Assembly: GCA_947492175.1 (NCBI GenBank)
Contig: CANLMQ010000030.1
Location: 1 to 64,000 of the forward strand
DNA: 64,000 nt
Origin: an uncultured Draconibacterium sp.
GTDB lineage: Bacteria; Bacteroidota; Bacteroidia; Bacteroidales; Prolixibacteraceae
Direction: 5' to 3'
The notes under the pieces are model-generated. The model did no database searches, was not told the origin of the DNA, and saw nothing but the letters and a program-made list of their open reading frames with translations. The translations under genes were made by a program, and so were the position numbers. Position 1 is the stretch's first letter. The number at the start of each line of letters is the position of its first letter. Of this stretch, positions 1-7,620 are shown piece after piece.

Positions 1-58
1 TATTAAATATTTTCTTTTTAGGGTAGCTAAGATTTTTGCTTAAAGTAACAAATCCCCT

Positions 59-94
59 AGATTTTGGAAGTGATCCAGATTTTGGAAGTGATCC
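59..94. repeat. Two perfect tandem copies of an 18-bp repeat
   Basis: Positions 59-76 and 77-94 are identical 18-mers (AGATTTTGGAAGTGATCC). Repeated short units of this kind resemble the multiple terminal binding sites of IS21-family insertion sequences, so the window may begin just beside the end of such an element. No transposase is visible here, so this origin is an inference. Confidence 0.55.
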
Positions 95-131
95 GAATTC
101 ATCAAGATAAAACTTTCTTGAAATTATCTAA

Positions 132-161
132 AAAACAAAAGGGAGAAACATCGTTTCTCCC
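132..161 (-). terminator. Rho-independent terminator of tRNA-Phe
   Basis: On the minus strand a perfect 9-bp stem (GGGAGAAAC / GTTTCTCCC, 3-nt loop) is followed by a T-rich tract. It starts 7 bases after the 3' end of the tRNA-Phe gene. Confidence 0.85.
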
Positions 162-167
162 TTTTGT

Positions 168-239
<72 letters not shown>

Positions 240-285
240 TTTCTAAAGTTGGGCTTTTAGTAGCACCTCCTTTATTTTGGTGTGA

Positions 286-314
286 CAAAAGTAAATATTT
301 TTTTTTAATCACAA
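286..314 (-). promoter_or_regulatory. Bacteroidota-type promoter for tRNA-Phe
   Basis: On the minus strand, TTG at 314-312 is followed after 18 bases by TACTTTTG at 293-286. This fits the Bacteroidota -33/-7 consensus (TTG, about 19-21 nt, TAnnTTTG). The tRNA begins about 47 bases downstream. Confidence 0.7.
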
Positions 315-508
315 AGAAAAAAATACTCCTTCTCAAAAAAAATATAAAAACTTTCCGATTCTCTTTGCTGGTGCGGCTTGTAAGGGGCTTAGTTATTAGG
401 CATTTATGCAAAAACAGAAAAAAATAAAAATTTCAGATATTTCAGAAAGATGCGAAAATCAGATAATCAATTTCTTTTTTTTACTTTTGCACGCCTATTT
501 AAGATACA

Positions 509-1738
509 ATGGTTGATACTGATTTTCTGATACATACATTACAAAATGGCATCCGTGTAATTCATCAATATACCGACTCGCCTGTGGCGCATCTGGGAAT
601 ATTGATTAATGCCGGCTCGCGCGACGAGGAGGAGGATGAACACGGTTTGGCACATTTTATAGAACATTCGGTTTTTAAAGGCACCAAAAAACGGAAAGCT
701 TTTCATGTGCTAAGCCGTATTGAAGGTGTTGGGGGTGAGTTGAATGCCTATACTACTAAAGAAGAAACCGTACTGTATTCTACTTTTTTAAACGAATACT
801 ACGAACGTACAACCGAACTCATAAGCGATATTCTTTTTAACAGTGTATATCCTGAAAAGGAGCTTAACCGCGAAAAGGAAGTGGTGGTTGAAGAAATAAA
901 TTCGTACAAGGATTCGCCTTCGGAACTTATTTTTGATGAATTTGAAGAGCTGGTTTTTGAAGGACATCCCATTGCAAGGAATATTCTGGGCACTAAAAAG
1001 AACCTGCGTAAGTTTAACCGCGATTCCATACTTCGTTTTATCGAGAACAATTACCACACCGACCATATGGTTATTAGTTCGGTGGGAAATATTGATTTTG
1101 GCAATTTAATTAAGCTGCTGGATAAATATTTTGGGCATGTCGACCATAAAGCGCGTACAAATACGAGGGTAAAATTCGAAAACTATGTGCCCAAAAAGAA
1201 GATTATAACAAAAGATACTTTTCAGTCGCATTGTCTGGTAGGAAATACGGCTTTCGATATTACGCATCCAAAGCGTATTGCAATGGTTTTTCTGAACAAT
1301 ATTTTGGGTGGGCATGCACTGAATTCGCGTTTAAACCTGGCTTTACGCGAAAGGCGTGGAATGGCCTATAATGTGGAATCGAGTTACACGGCTTATTCCG
1401 ATACCGGTTTATTCAGTGTTTATTTTGGTACCGATAAGGAGAACCTGGAGCGCGCATTGGCTCTGGTGCAAAAAGAGTTTGATTTATTGCGAAACAAAAA
1501 GCTGGGCGGTGTTCAGTTAAGCCGGGCCAAAAAACAACTAATCGGGCAAATCGCTATTTCAACCGAAAGCCGCGAAGACTTAATGCTGGCCAACGGGAAA
1601 AGTTACCTTATTTACGACAAGGTTGATCCGCTTCGGGTAATCTTTCAGAAAATTGAAGCGATTACTGCCGAAGAAATACAGGAAGTGGCTAATCTGGTGC
1701 TCGACAAAAATCAGATGAGTACATTAATCTATCAATAA
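509..1738 (+). CDS. M16 family zinc metallopeptidase (pitrilysin / processing-peptidase type)
   Basis: This 409-residue protein carries the inverted zinc motif HxxEH (H49-F-I-E52-H53), followed by the third-ligand region VVVEEINSYKD near E128/E129, as in M16 peptidases. The second, inactive M16 half follows, with the R/Y region LRERRGMAYNV near residue 290. The length matches the single-unit M16B form that works as a dimer. There is no signal peptide, so a cytoplasmic location is likely. A TACTTTTG -7 box at 482-489 lies just upstream of the ATG. The substrate cannot be told from sequence. The next gene (O-methyltransferase) is on the same strand, separated by a palindromic repeat. Confidence 0.93.
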   Translation: MVDTDFLIHTLQNGIRVIHQYTDSPVAHLGILINAGSRDEEEDEHGLAHFIEHSVFKGTKKRKAFHVLSRIEGVGGELNAYTTKEETVLYSTFLNEYYERTTELISDILFNSVYPEKELNREKEVVVEEINSYKDSPSELIFDEFEELVFEGHPIARNILGTKKNLRKFNRDSILRFIENNYHTDHMVISSVGNIDFGNLIKLLDKYFGHVDHKARTNTRVKFENYVPKKKIITKDTFQSHCLVGNTAFDITHPKRIAMVFLNNILGGHALNSRLNLALRERRGMAYNVESSYTAYSDTGLFSVYFGTDKENLERALALVQKEFDLLRNKKLGGVQLSRAKKQLIGQIAISTESREDLMLANGKSYLIYDKVDPLRVIFQKIEAITAEEIQEVANLVLDKNQMSTLIYQ

Positions 1739-1769
1739 AAGCAAGCCGGTGCTTTTGTGAATTAACTAC

Positions 1770-1901
1770 TATGAAACGACCATGACAATTATTTGCCACA
1801 AACAAGCATAATTAAATTTTATGTGAGAACGACGGATGGAGCGGTTCCATCTGTCAAATTTGAATTTTTAAATTAGCAGAAAATTAAAATTTATACAGGT
1901 G
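1770..1901 (+). repeat. Palindromic intergenic element, copy A
   Basis: This copy begins TATGAAACGACCATGA, continues through CACAAACAAGCATAATTAAA, and ends at the start codon of the methyltransferase gene. It carries a strong internal hairpin (GACGGATGG / CCATCTGTC, 7-nt loop, one G-T pair). Related copies lie at 22606-22703 (minus), 24531-24627 (plus) and 42294-42402 (minus). Copies A and C are nearly identical over their last 85 or so bases, including the final TTTATACAG before the start codon. Confidence 0.85.
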
Positions 1902-2537
1902 AATCGTTTGAAAAAGATAGACAACTATATATTAGAGCACATCGATACAGAAGACAAAGTGCTAACCGAACTTGACCGGGAAACCAATCTGAATGTGCTG
2001 GGTGCCCGAATGATTTCGGGGCATTTACAGGGGCAGGTATTAACCATGCTCTCGAAAATGATAAACCCCAGGTATATTCTCGAACTGGGAACTTTTACCG
2101 GTTATTCGGCCATTTGTCTGACCCGGGGCCTGCAGGATGGAGGCAAACTGATAACCATTGAAATAGACGATGAACTGGAAACCCTGGCTCAAAAGTATTT
2201 CAAAAAGGCCGGTTTACTGGATAAAATAGATCAGCGCATTGGTTCGGCTCTCGACATTGTTCCAACTTTAAGCGAGAAGTTCGACCTGGTGTTTCTGGAC
2301 GCCGATAAAAGGGAATATGTAAGTTACTATAACCTTTTAATCGATAAAATGGAAAGTGGAGCATATATTATTGCCGACAATACTCTTTGGAGCGGTAAAG
2401 TGCTTGAAACACCCCGCCACGACGATCTTCAAACAAAAGGAATTATTGAATTTAATACATTGGTGAAAAACGATTCACGGGTTGAAAAGGTGATTCTTCC
2501 ATTGCGCGATGGAATGACTGTAATTCGCAAAAAGTAA
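1899..2537 (+). CDS. SAM-dependent O-methyltransferase (class I, caffeoyl-CoA OMT-like)
   Basis: This 212-residue protein has the Rossmann-type methyltransferase motifs: motif I ILELGTFTGYSAICL (about residues 60-75), IEIDDELETLAQKYF after it, and the LVFLDADKREYVSYYN metal/SAM-binding stretch with conserved Asp. It ends with the typical PLRDGMTVIRKK tail. This matches the cation-dependent O-methyltransferase family (PF01596) in length and order; the substrate is unknown. The start is GTG, at the position where the closely related repeat copy before the 24625 gene has ATG, so the start codon lies within the repeat element. Confidence 0.93.
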   Translation: MNRLKKIDNYILEHIDTEDKVLTELDRETNLNVLGARMISGHLQGQVLTMLSKMINPRYILELGTFTGYSAICLTRGLQDGGKLITIEIDDELETLAQKYFKKAGLLDKIDQRIGSALDIVPTLSEKFDLVFLDADKREYVSYYNLLIDKMESGAYIIADNTLWSGKVLETPRHDDLQTKGIIEFNTLVKNDSRVEKVILPLRDGMTVIRKK

Positions 2538-2710
2538 GCATTTGAATTTAGGTAATGCCGGGAGTTTTCATCGGGGTGACTGTTGTTTGTATAATAGTTT
2601 TTATTTCAAAAATTTGTATTCCTGCATTAGAAGTTCTAATTTCATTAACTTAAATTAAGTGATTATCAGTAGTGTAGCAGGCAATAACAAACCCTAAAAT
2701 TGTTTAACCC

Positions 2711-4960
2711 ATGAAATACTTAGATTCACAAGAGGTTCTTAATGCACTTCCCACAGAATATTTTGTTGTAGATACAAAGTCAAGAAAAATACTTCAGACG
2801 AACCGGGCGGGTGTAGTTTCCGGAGATAGTTGTTACAAGGCTATTTTTAGCAATAATAAACCTTGTGGATTGGAAGAGGAGACTTGTTTTTGCCAGCGAA
2901 AGGCCAACAGCCCGGATAATTTTGACTTCATGCTCGAAAGTAAAACCAATGGTGAGAAAAGGTATTGCAAAGCTACAGGAGTTAATGTTAAGGAGGGGCT
3001 GGTTGTTTTAAGTCATTGCGATATTACAGAGGTTATGCAGCAGCGGGACGAAATTGTTGATAACACCAAACGTATGGAAGAGGTGGAGAAACTTGCCAAT
3101 TTCGGGTATTGGGAGATCGATTGTGCCACAAAAATGGTGAGTCCGTCGTTGGGGAGTAAAATAATTTATGGCTTAACAAGAAATGTTTTATCTCTGAATG
3201 AAATAAGTGAATATACATTAGCCGAAGACAGAATATTGTTTGATGAAAGTACTGAGGGATTAATAAGTAAGGGAATCTCTTTCAATATAAAATACAGAAT
3301 AAAGCGGCCTCTCGATAACGCCGTAAGGCACATTCATACCATTGCCGAATTCTGGGAAGAAAAAAATAAGGGATACGGAATTGTGCTTGATATTACCGAA
3401 GCTGCAGAAGCTACCGAAGCATTGCTGGAAAACAAAGAGTATTTAAATCTATTGTTTGATAATATGAGCAATGGTTTCGCGCAGCATAAAATTATTACCA
3501 ACGAAGATGGCGAACCGATCGACTATGTTTTTCTGGATGTAAATCAGAAATTTGAAGAATTAACGGGATTAAAAAGAGAGGATGTTCTGAATAAAACGGT
3601 AAAACAAATTTTACCCAATGCTGAAAAAACGTGGATTGAGCGGTATGGGAAAGTAGCTCTAACCGGAGAGCCTGTTATTTTTACCGACTATTCAGGTGAT
3701 TTGGATAAATACTTCGAGGTTGCCGCTTTTTCGCCCCAGCGGGAATATTTTGCTGTTAGTTTTAGCGATATCACAAACAGAAAGAGAGCTGAAAAAGAAC
3801 TACTTGATGCCAAAGAAAAGGCCATAGAAAGCGATAGGCTAAAAACCTTGTTTTTGGCCAATATGAGTCATGAGATAAGAACGCCGTTAAATGGTATTCT
3901 TGGTTTCTCAAGTTTGTTGTCTGGTGGCGATGTTGATGAAGAGCAGCGTTATTATTACGGGAAAATTATAAAAAACTCGGGGCATCGGTTAATGACCGTG
4001 ATTGACGATATTGTTAATATTTCAATGATTCAATCGAACCAGCTAAAAGTCAATTATTACGAATTTGATTTGGTTGATTTGCTGGAAGAAATATATGTTG
4101 TTTATAAAAAACAAAACGAGGAAAAATTAGACCAGATTGATTTTAAGCTTGTGCTTCCTCCGGGGGCAAAAGTCATCTTGGTGTATTCAGATAAGGACCG
4201 CATATTCCAGATCATTAAGAATCTTTTAGACAATGCTTTTAAGTTTACTACAACCGGATTTATAGAATTTGGTGTAAAAAGAACAGGAACTTCTGAAATC
4301 AAATTGTTTGTTAAAGATTCGGGAATCGGAATCGCAAAAAGTAAACAAAGCGTAATTTTCGACACCTTTCGACAGGTGGAGGAAGGGCAGAATAGAAAGT
4401 ATGACGGTTCGGGGCTTGGACTTGCTATTGTGGCCGGAATTCTCGAAAAATTGGAGGGATCGATAGAAGTCACTTCTGCCTTAAATCAGGGGGCCGAATT
4501 TTTGGTGTCTTTCCCACGTAATGCGCATAAATTGAGTAATTATACAATTGAAATGATAACTCCCAAGCCCGGTGATTATGAAAATGGAAATGAATCAAAA
4601 ACGATTGTATCATTCGAAGATGACAGATCGAGTGCCGAGTTTCTGGGAACGGTGGTTAGCATGTTGGGGGGTAAGCATGTAAACTTTGTTTCTCCGGCTA
4701 AAGGGATTGAATATATTCGCAACAACAAGGTTGACCTGATTTTGATGGATGTGCAGTTGCCTGAAATGGATGGTTACGAAGCAACACAAATCATAAAGAA
4801 TGAATTTCCGGAGATTCCGGTAATTATTCAAACCGCATTTGTTATGGCCGGAGATAAAGAAAAAGCCTTTCTCTCCGGATGCGACGATTACATCTCAAAA
4901 CCCATTGGTGTTGAAGCCTTACGCGAAAAAATCAACAAATGTCTTCACATGGAATATTAG
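2711..4960 (+). CDS. Soluble PAS-PAS hybrid sensor histidine kinase with receiver domain
   Basis: This 749-residue protein has no membrane segments. An N-terminal PAS-like domain carries a Cys cluster (CYK..., PCGLEEE, CFCQ; residues about 38-65) that could bind metal or sense redox. Further PAS segments follow at about 120-230 and 240-360. HisKA has the phosphoacceptor His in MSHEIRTPLNGILGF (about 387). The HATPase_c boxes are DNAFKFT, DSGIGIA and GSGLGLAIV. The C-terminal receiver domain has an acidic EDD, the phosphorylatable Asp in LILMDVQLPEMDG (about 679) and the Lys in YISKPI. No output domain is fused, so phosphotransfer to a separate partner is expected. It appears monocistronic. 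Confidence 0.95.
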   Translation: MKYLDSQEVLNALPTEYFVVDTKSRKILQTNRAGVVSGDSCYKAIFSNNKPCGLEEETCFCQRKANSPDNFDFMLESKTNGEKRYCKATGVNVKEGLVVLSHCDITEVMQQRDEIVDNTKRMEEVEKLANFGYWEIDCATKMVSPSLGSKIIYGLTRNVLSLNEISEYTLAEDRILFDESTEGLISKGISFNIKYRIKRPLDNAVRHIHTIAEFWEEKNKGYGIVLDITEAAEATEALLENKEYLNLLFDNMSNGFAQHKIITNEDGEPIDYVFLDVNQKFEELTGLKREDVLNKTVKQILPNAEKTWIERYGKVALTGEPVIFTDYSGDLDKYFEVAAFSPQREYFAVSFSDITNRKRAEKELLDAKEKAIESDRLKTLFLANMSHEIRTPLNGILGFSSLLSGGDVDEEQRYYYGKIIKNSGHRLMTVIDDIVNISMIQSNQLKVNYYEFDLVDLLEEIYVVYKKQNEEKLDQIDFKLVLPPGAKVILVYSDKDRIFQIIKNLLDNAFKFTTTGFIEFGVKRTGTSEIKLFVKDSGIGIAKSKQSVIFDTFRQVEEGQNRKYDGSGLGLAIVAGILEKLEGSIEVTSALNQGAEFLVSFPRNAHKLSNYTIEMITPKPGDYENGNESKTIVSFEDDRSSAEFLGTVVSMLGGKHVNFVSPAKGIEYIRNNKVDLILMDVQLPEMDGYEATQIIKNEFPEIPVIIQTAFVMAGDKEKAFLSGCDDYISKPIGVEALREKINKCLHMEY

Positions 4961-4975
4961 CGCCGGTTATCTGCG

Positions 4976-6094
4976 TTACTGTTTCTTTTTTACTGCAAAT
5001 TTTGGCTTGCCGTTTTTAGGGCGGTTGTTCCTCCGTTTCTTATTCTTTCTGCGCGATGGTTTTTTATTGTCAAATCTGTCAAGGCTTTCTTCCAGCTTAA
5101 CTTCCAGTTTGGCCTCTTCTTTTACTTTGGCGCTAAATGTATTAACCTCGGGCTGAATACCTCTTTTGTTTTTCTGAATAATACTTTTTACCTCTTTTAG
5201 CGAAAGATTAAAAGTAACGCCAACACTGCCTTCAAGCATGTACCAGATTTCTTTCTTTAAATAATCTGTTTTAAAAGGTTTGGCTGTTCCTTTGGCCAGT
5301 TCCAGGTTGAGCAGTTCACGTGGAAATTCGTTTCCGGCTTCAATGTATGCATCCAGTTCATACAGTAAGCAACACTTTAGTTTCCCGCAGGCACCTGCCA
5401 TTTTTTGTGCCGATGGAGAAAGTCCTTGTTTTAATGCAGCCTCCGACGAAATACTTGAAAAATCAGTACGCCAGCTTGAACAACAAAGTTCGCGTCCGCA
5501 GGATCCAATACCTCCTACCAGTCCGGCTTCCTGTCGGGCACCAATTTGTTTCATTTCAACTTTAATGCGGAAATCACGTGCGTAAACCCTGATCAGTTCA
5601 CGGAAATCAACCCGCCCTTCGGCAATGTAATAGAAAATGGCTTTCTTATTGTCTCCCCGAAATTCCACATCGCCAATTTTCATGTTCAGGCCAAGCTCAG
5701 CCGCAGCTTGTCTGGCTCTGATCATGGTTTCCTTTTCGCGGGCACGGGCTTGCTGAAGTTTCTCAATATCCATCTCAGTAGCTTTCCGGTACACCGGATT
5801 TAGTGTGTACCTGCCCGGATTTTTGATTCTTCGTTTAAACTGTTTTTCTGCCAAATAACCGGTTAGGGTTATTTCACCCACATCGTGTCCGGGTGAGGTG
5901 GCAACAACAACTTTATCGCCTCGTTTCAGGGGCAGCCCTTCTATATTTTTAAAATACTCCTTTCGGGTAGTTTTGAACTTAACTTCAACAATATCTGATT
6001 TATCAGAAGTATCAGGCAAATCATTCAGCCAATCGTAACTGTTGGCTAAGGTATCGCTTGTTGAATTATTAAATGAACATCCATTACAACTCAT
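4976..6094 (-). CDS. ricT: PSP1-domain protein, RicT-like
   Basis: This 372-residue protein contains the PSP1/RicT domain with its Cys-rich signatures GSCGRELCCSSW and CGKLKCCLLYELDAY. In Bacillus RicT these belong to an Fe-S-carrying RicA-RicF-RicT complex involved in RNA processing. Here there is an additional N-terminal CNGC motif right after the start and a basic, Lys/Arg/Asn-rich tail (final ~35 residues) that suits RNA binding. The chosen ATG (6094) is preceded by AGAGAGG; an open frame continues upstream to 6325 without family similarity. The partners RicA and RicF are not in this window. The gene is divergent from the DUF4105 gene. Confidence 0.85.
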   Translation of the reverse strand: MSCNGCSFNNSTSDTLANSYDWLNDLPDTSDKSDIVEVKFKTTRKEYFKNIEGLPLKRGDKVVVATSPGHDVGEITLTGYLAEKQFKRRIKNPGRYTLNPVYRKATEMDIEKLQQARAREKETMIRARQAAAELGLNMKIGDVEFRGDNKKAIFYYIAEGRVDFRELIRVYARDFRIKVEMKQIGARQEAGLVGGIGSCGRELCCSSWRTDFSSISSEAALKQGLSPSAQKMAGACGKLKCCLLYELDAYIEAGNEFPRELLNLELAKGTAKPFKTDYLKKEIWYMLEGSVGVTFNLSLKEVKSIIQKNKRGIQPEVNTFSAKVKEEAKLEVKLEESLDRFDNKKPSRRKNKKRRNNRPKNGKPKFAVKKKQ

Positions 6095-6292
6095 AAAATC
6101 CTCTCTCGCTTTCTGTTGATTGCGTGGTAAATGAGGGCGATTCGGCTCACTTCTCATTGTCCAATACGCACAATTACAACAAAATAATTCAATGCAAAGA
6201 TTGGAAAAAGAATTTAATATCCTAATATGGAATCGATCTAAATTGAGATATTGCTCTTTTTTTTGTGGAGTGTTTTTTCTTTTTGTTCCTTT

Positions 6293-7516
6293 ATGGTCGG
6301 TAAAAAACAGAGCAAAGTGAAACAAAAATTGAAGTTATTAAGAAGCCGTTTGTTGATTTTAACAATAATGGCAGTAATTATGGGTATGTCGGCAGGGAAA
6401 AGCCTGGCCTTTCATCTTTCAGATAACGCCGTAATTAGCGTAATTACCTGTAGCCCGGGAAACGAAGCCTACTCTGTTTACGGGCATTCGGCCATTCGTG
6501 TTAAGGATGCGGCCTTCAATTACGATGTGGTTTATAATTACGGGATTTTCGATTTTAGTGCGCCTAATTTTGTTTATCGTTTTGCTGCCGGAGAAACCGA
6601 TTATTTGCTCGGGGCCTATCGGTTCGATGTTTTTGTAGAAGAATACCAAAAAGATAAACGAAGCGTTTTTGAGCAGACACTGGATCTGAACCAGTCTGAG
6701 AAACAGAAGATATTTGATTTTTTACTTTGGAATGCAAAACCTGAAAACCGGGTGTATCGTTATAATTTCTTTTTCGATAATTGTGCCACCCGCATACGCG
6801 ATGTTGTGGCCGATAATATTGAAGGTGGATTGGAATGGAATACGGAGGATCAAAGTCATAAAACCCTTCGGAGGCTTATAAAGGATTATCATGGTAAGTT
6901 GCTGTGGTTAAACTTTGGCATCGATTTTTTGGTGAGTTCCGATTCTGACCGCGAAGCCTCTCTCTCAGAAGAAATGTTTTTACCCGATTATGTAATGCAG
7001 CATTTAGCTGATGCAAAAAAAGTGAGCGAAGATATCCCGGTGGTTAAAAAGTTAACAACCATCTACAAAGCACCCGACAATGGTTTTAAATCGTCGAAAA
7101 TTACCAGTCCTTTTGTTGTGTTTTTATTGCTTACCCTTGTGGTTGCTTTTGTTTCGGTAAAACAATTCAGAAAGGGAGAGATGAAAGCTGGTCTGGATTA
7201 TTTTGTATTTGGGTTTAATGGTTTTATGGGCATTGTAATGGGGTGGTTTGTGCTTTATTCTGAGCATCCGGCCATGAGTCCGAATTATAATTTATTGTGG
7301 GCATTGCCGCTTAATTTTATATTCGCTTTTGCTTTGATAATTAAAAAGTGGCGACCTTTTCTTAACTATTATTTCCTGTTTATTTCGGCCTGGTTACTGT
7401 TGTTTTTATGTTGTAGTTTCTTGATCCCGCAGTATTTTCATCCGGTATTTTATTTATTTGCTCTAATGGTTTTATCTCGTTCCCTGCTTCATTCTGCGCT
7501 TATATTTAAAAAGTAA
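6293..7516 (+). CDS. DUF4105 family membrane protein
   Basis: This 407-residue protein has an N-terminal signal/anchor (LLILTIMAVIMGMSAGKSLA, about residues 10-32). The DUF4105 domain follows with its conserved pieces: CSPGNEAYSVYGHSAIRV, YNYGIFDF, FAAGETDYLLG and YNFFFDNCATRIRD (Cys/His/Asn pattern suggestive of a hydrolase-like fold). The C-terminal 140 residues hold about four transmembrane helices. The domain probably faces the periplasm. The biochemical role of DUF4105 is not established. An ATG further upstream (6251) is in frame, but 6293 gives a normal signal peptide. Confidence 0.85.
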   Translation: MVGKKQSKVKQKLKLLRSRLLILTIMAVIMGMSAGKSLAFHLSDNAVISVITCSPGNEAYSVYGHSAIRVKDAAFNYDVVYNYGIFDFSAPNFVYRFAAGETDYLLGAYRFDVFVEEYQKDKRSVFEQTLDLNQSEKQKIFDFLLWNAKPENRVYRYNFFFDNCATRIRDVVADNIEGGLEWNTEDQSHKTLRRLIKDYHGKLLWLNFGIDFLVSSDSDREASLSEEMFLPDYVMQHLADAKKVSEDIPVVKKLTTIYKAPDNGFKSSKITSPFVVFLLLTLVVAFVSVKQFRKGEMKAGLDYFVFGFNGFMGIVMGWFVLYSEHPAMSPNYNLLWALPLNFIFAFALIIKKWRPFLNYYFLFISAWLLLFLCCSFLIPQYFHPVFYLFALMVLSRSLLHSALIFKK

Positions 7517-7605
7517 AACAGAGAGCAAAGGAGTATTGTAAACGTCCTGTTGAAAAAATAGGGTGAACAATTAATCGTGAAGTTTCCTTCCTGAAAGTAA
7601 ACTTT

Positions 7606-7613
7606 TATCTTTG
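7606..7613 (+). promoter_or_regulatory. -7 promoter element for mutS
   Basis: TATCTTTG matches the Bacteroidota -7 consensus TAnnTTTG. It ends only 7 bases before the mutS ATG, so the transcript would have almost no 5' leader. No clear TTG -33 partner is seen. Confidence 0.4.
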
Positions 7614-7620
7614 CTCACTT

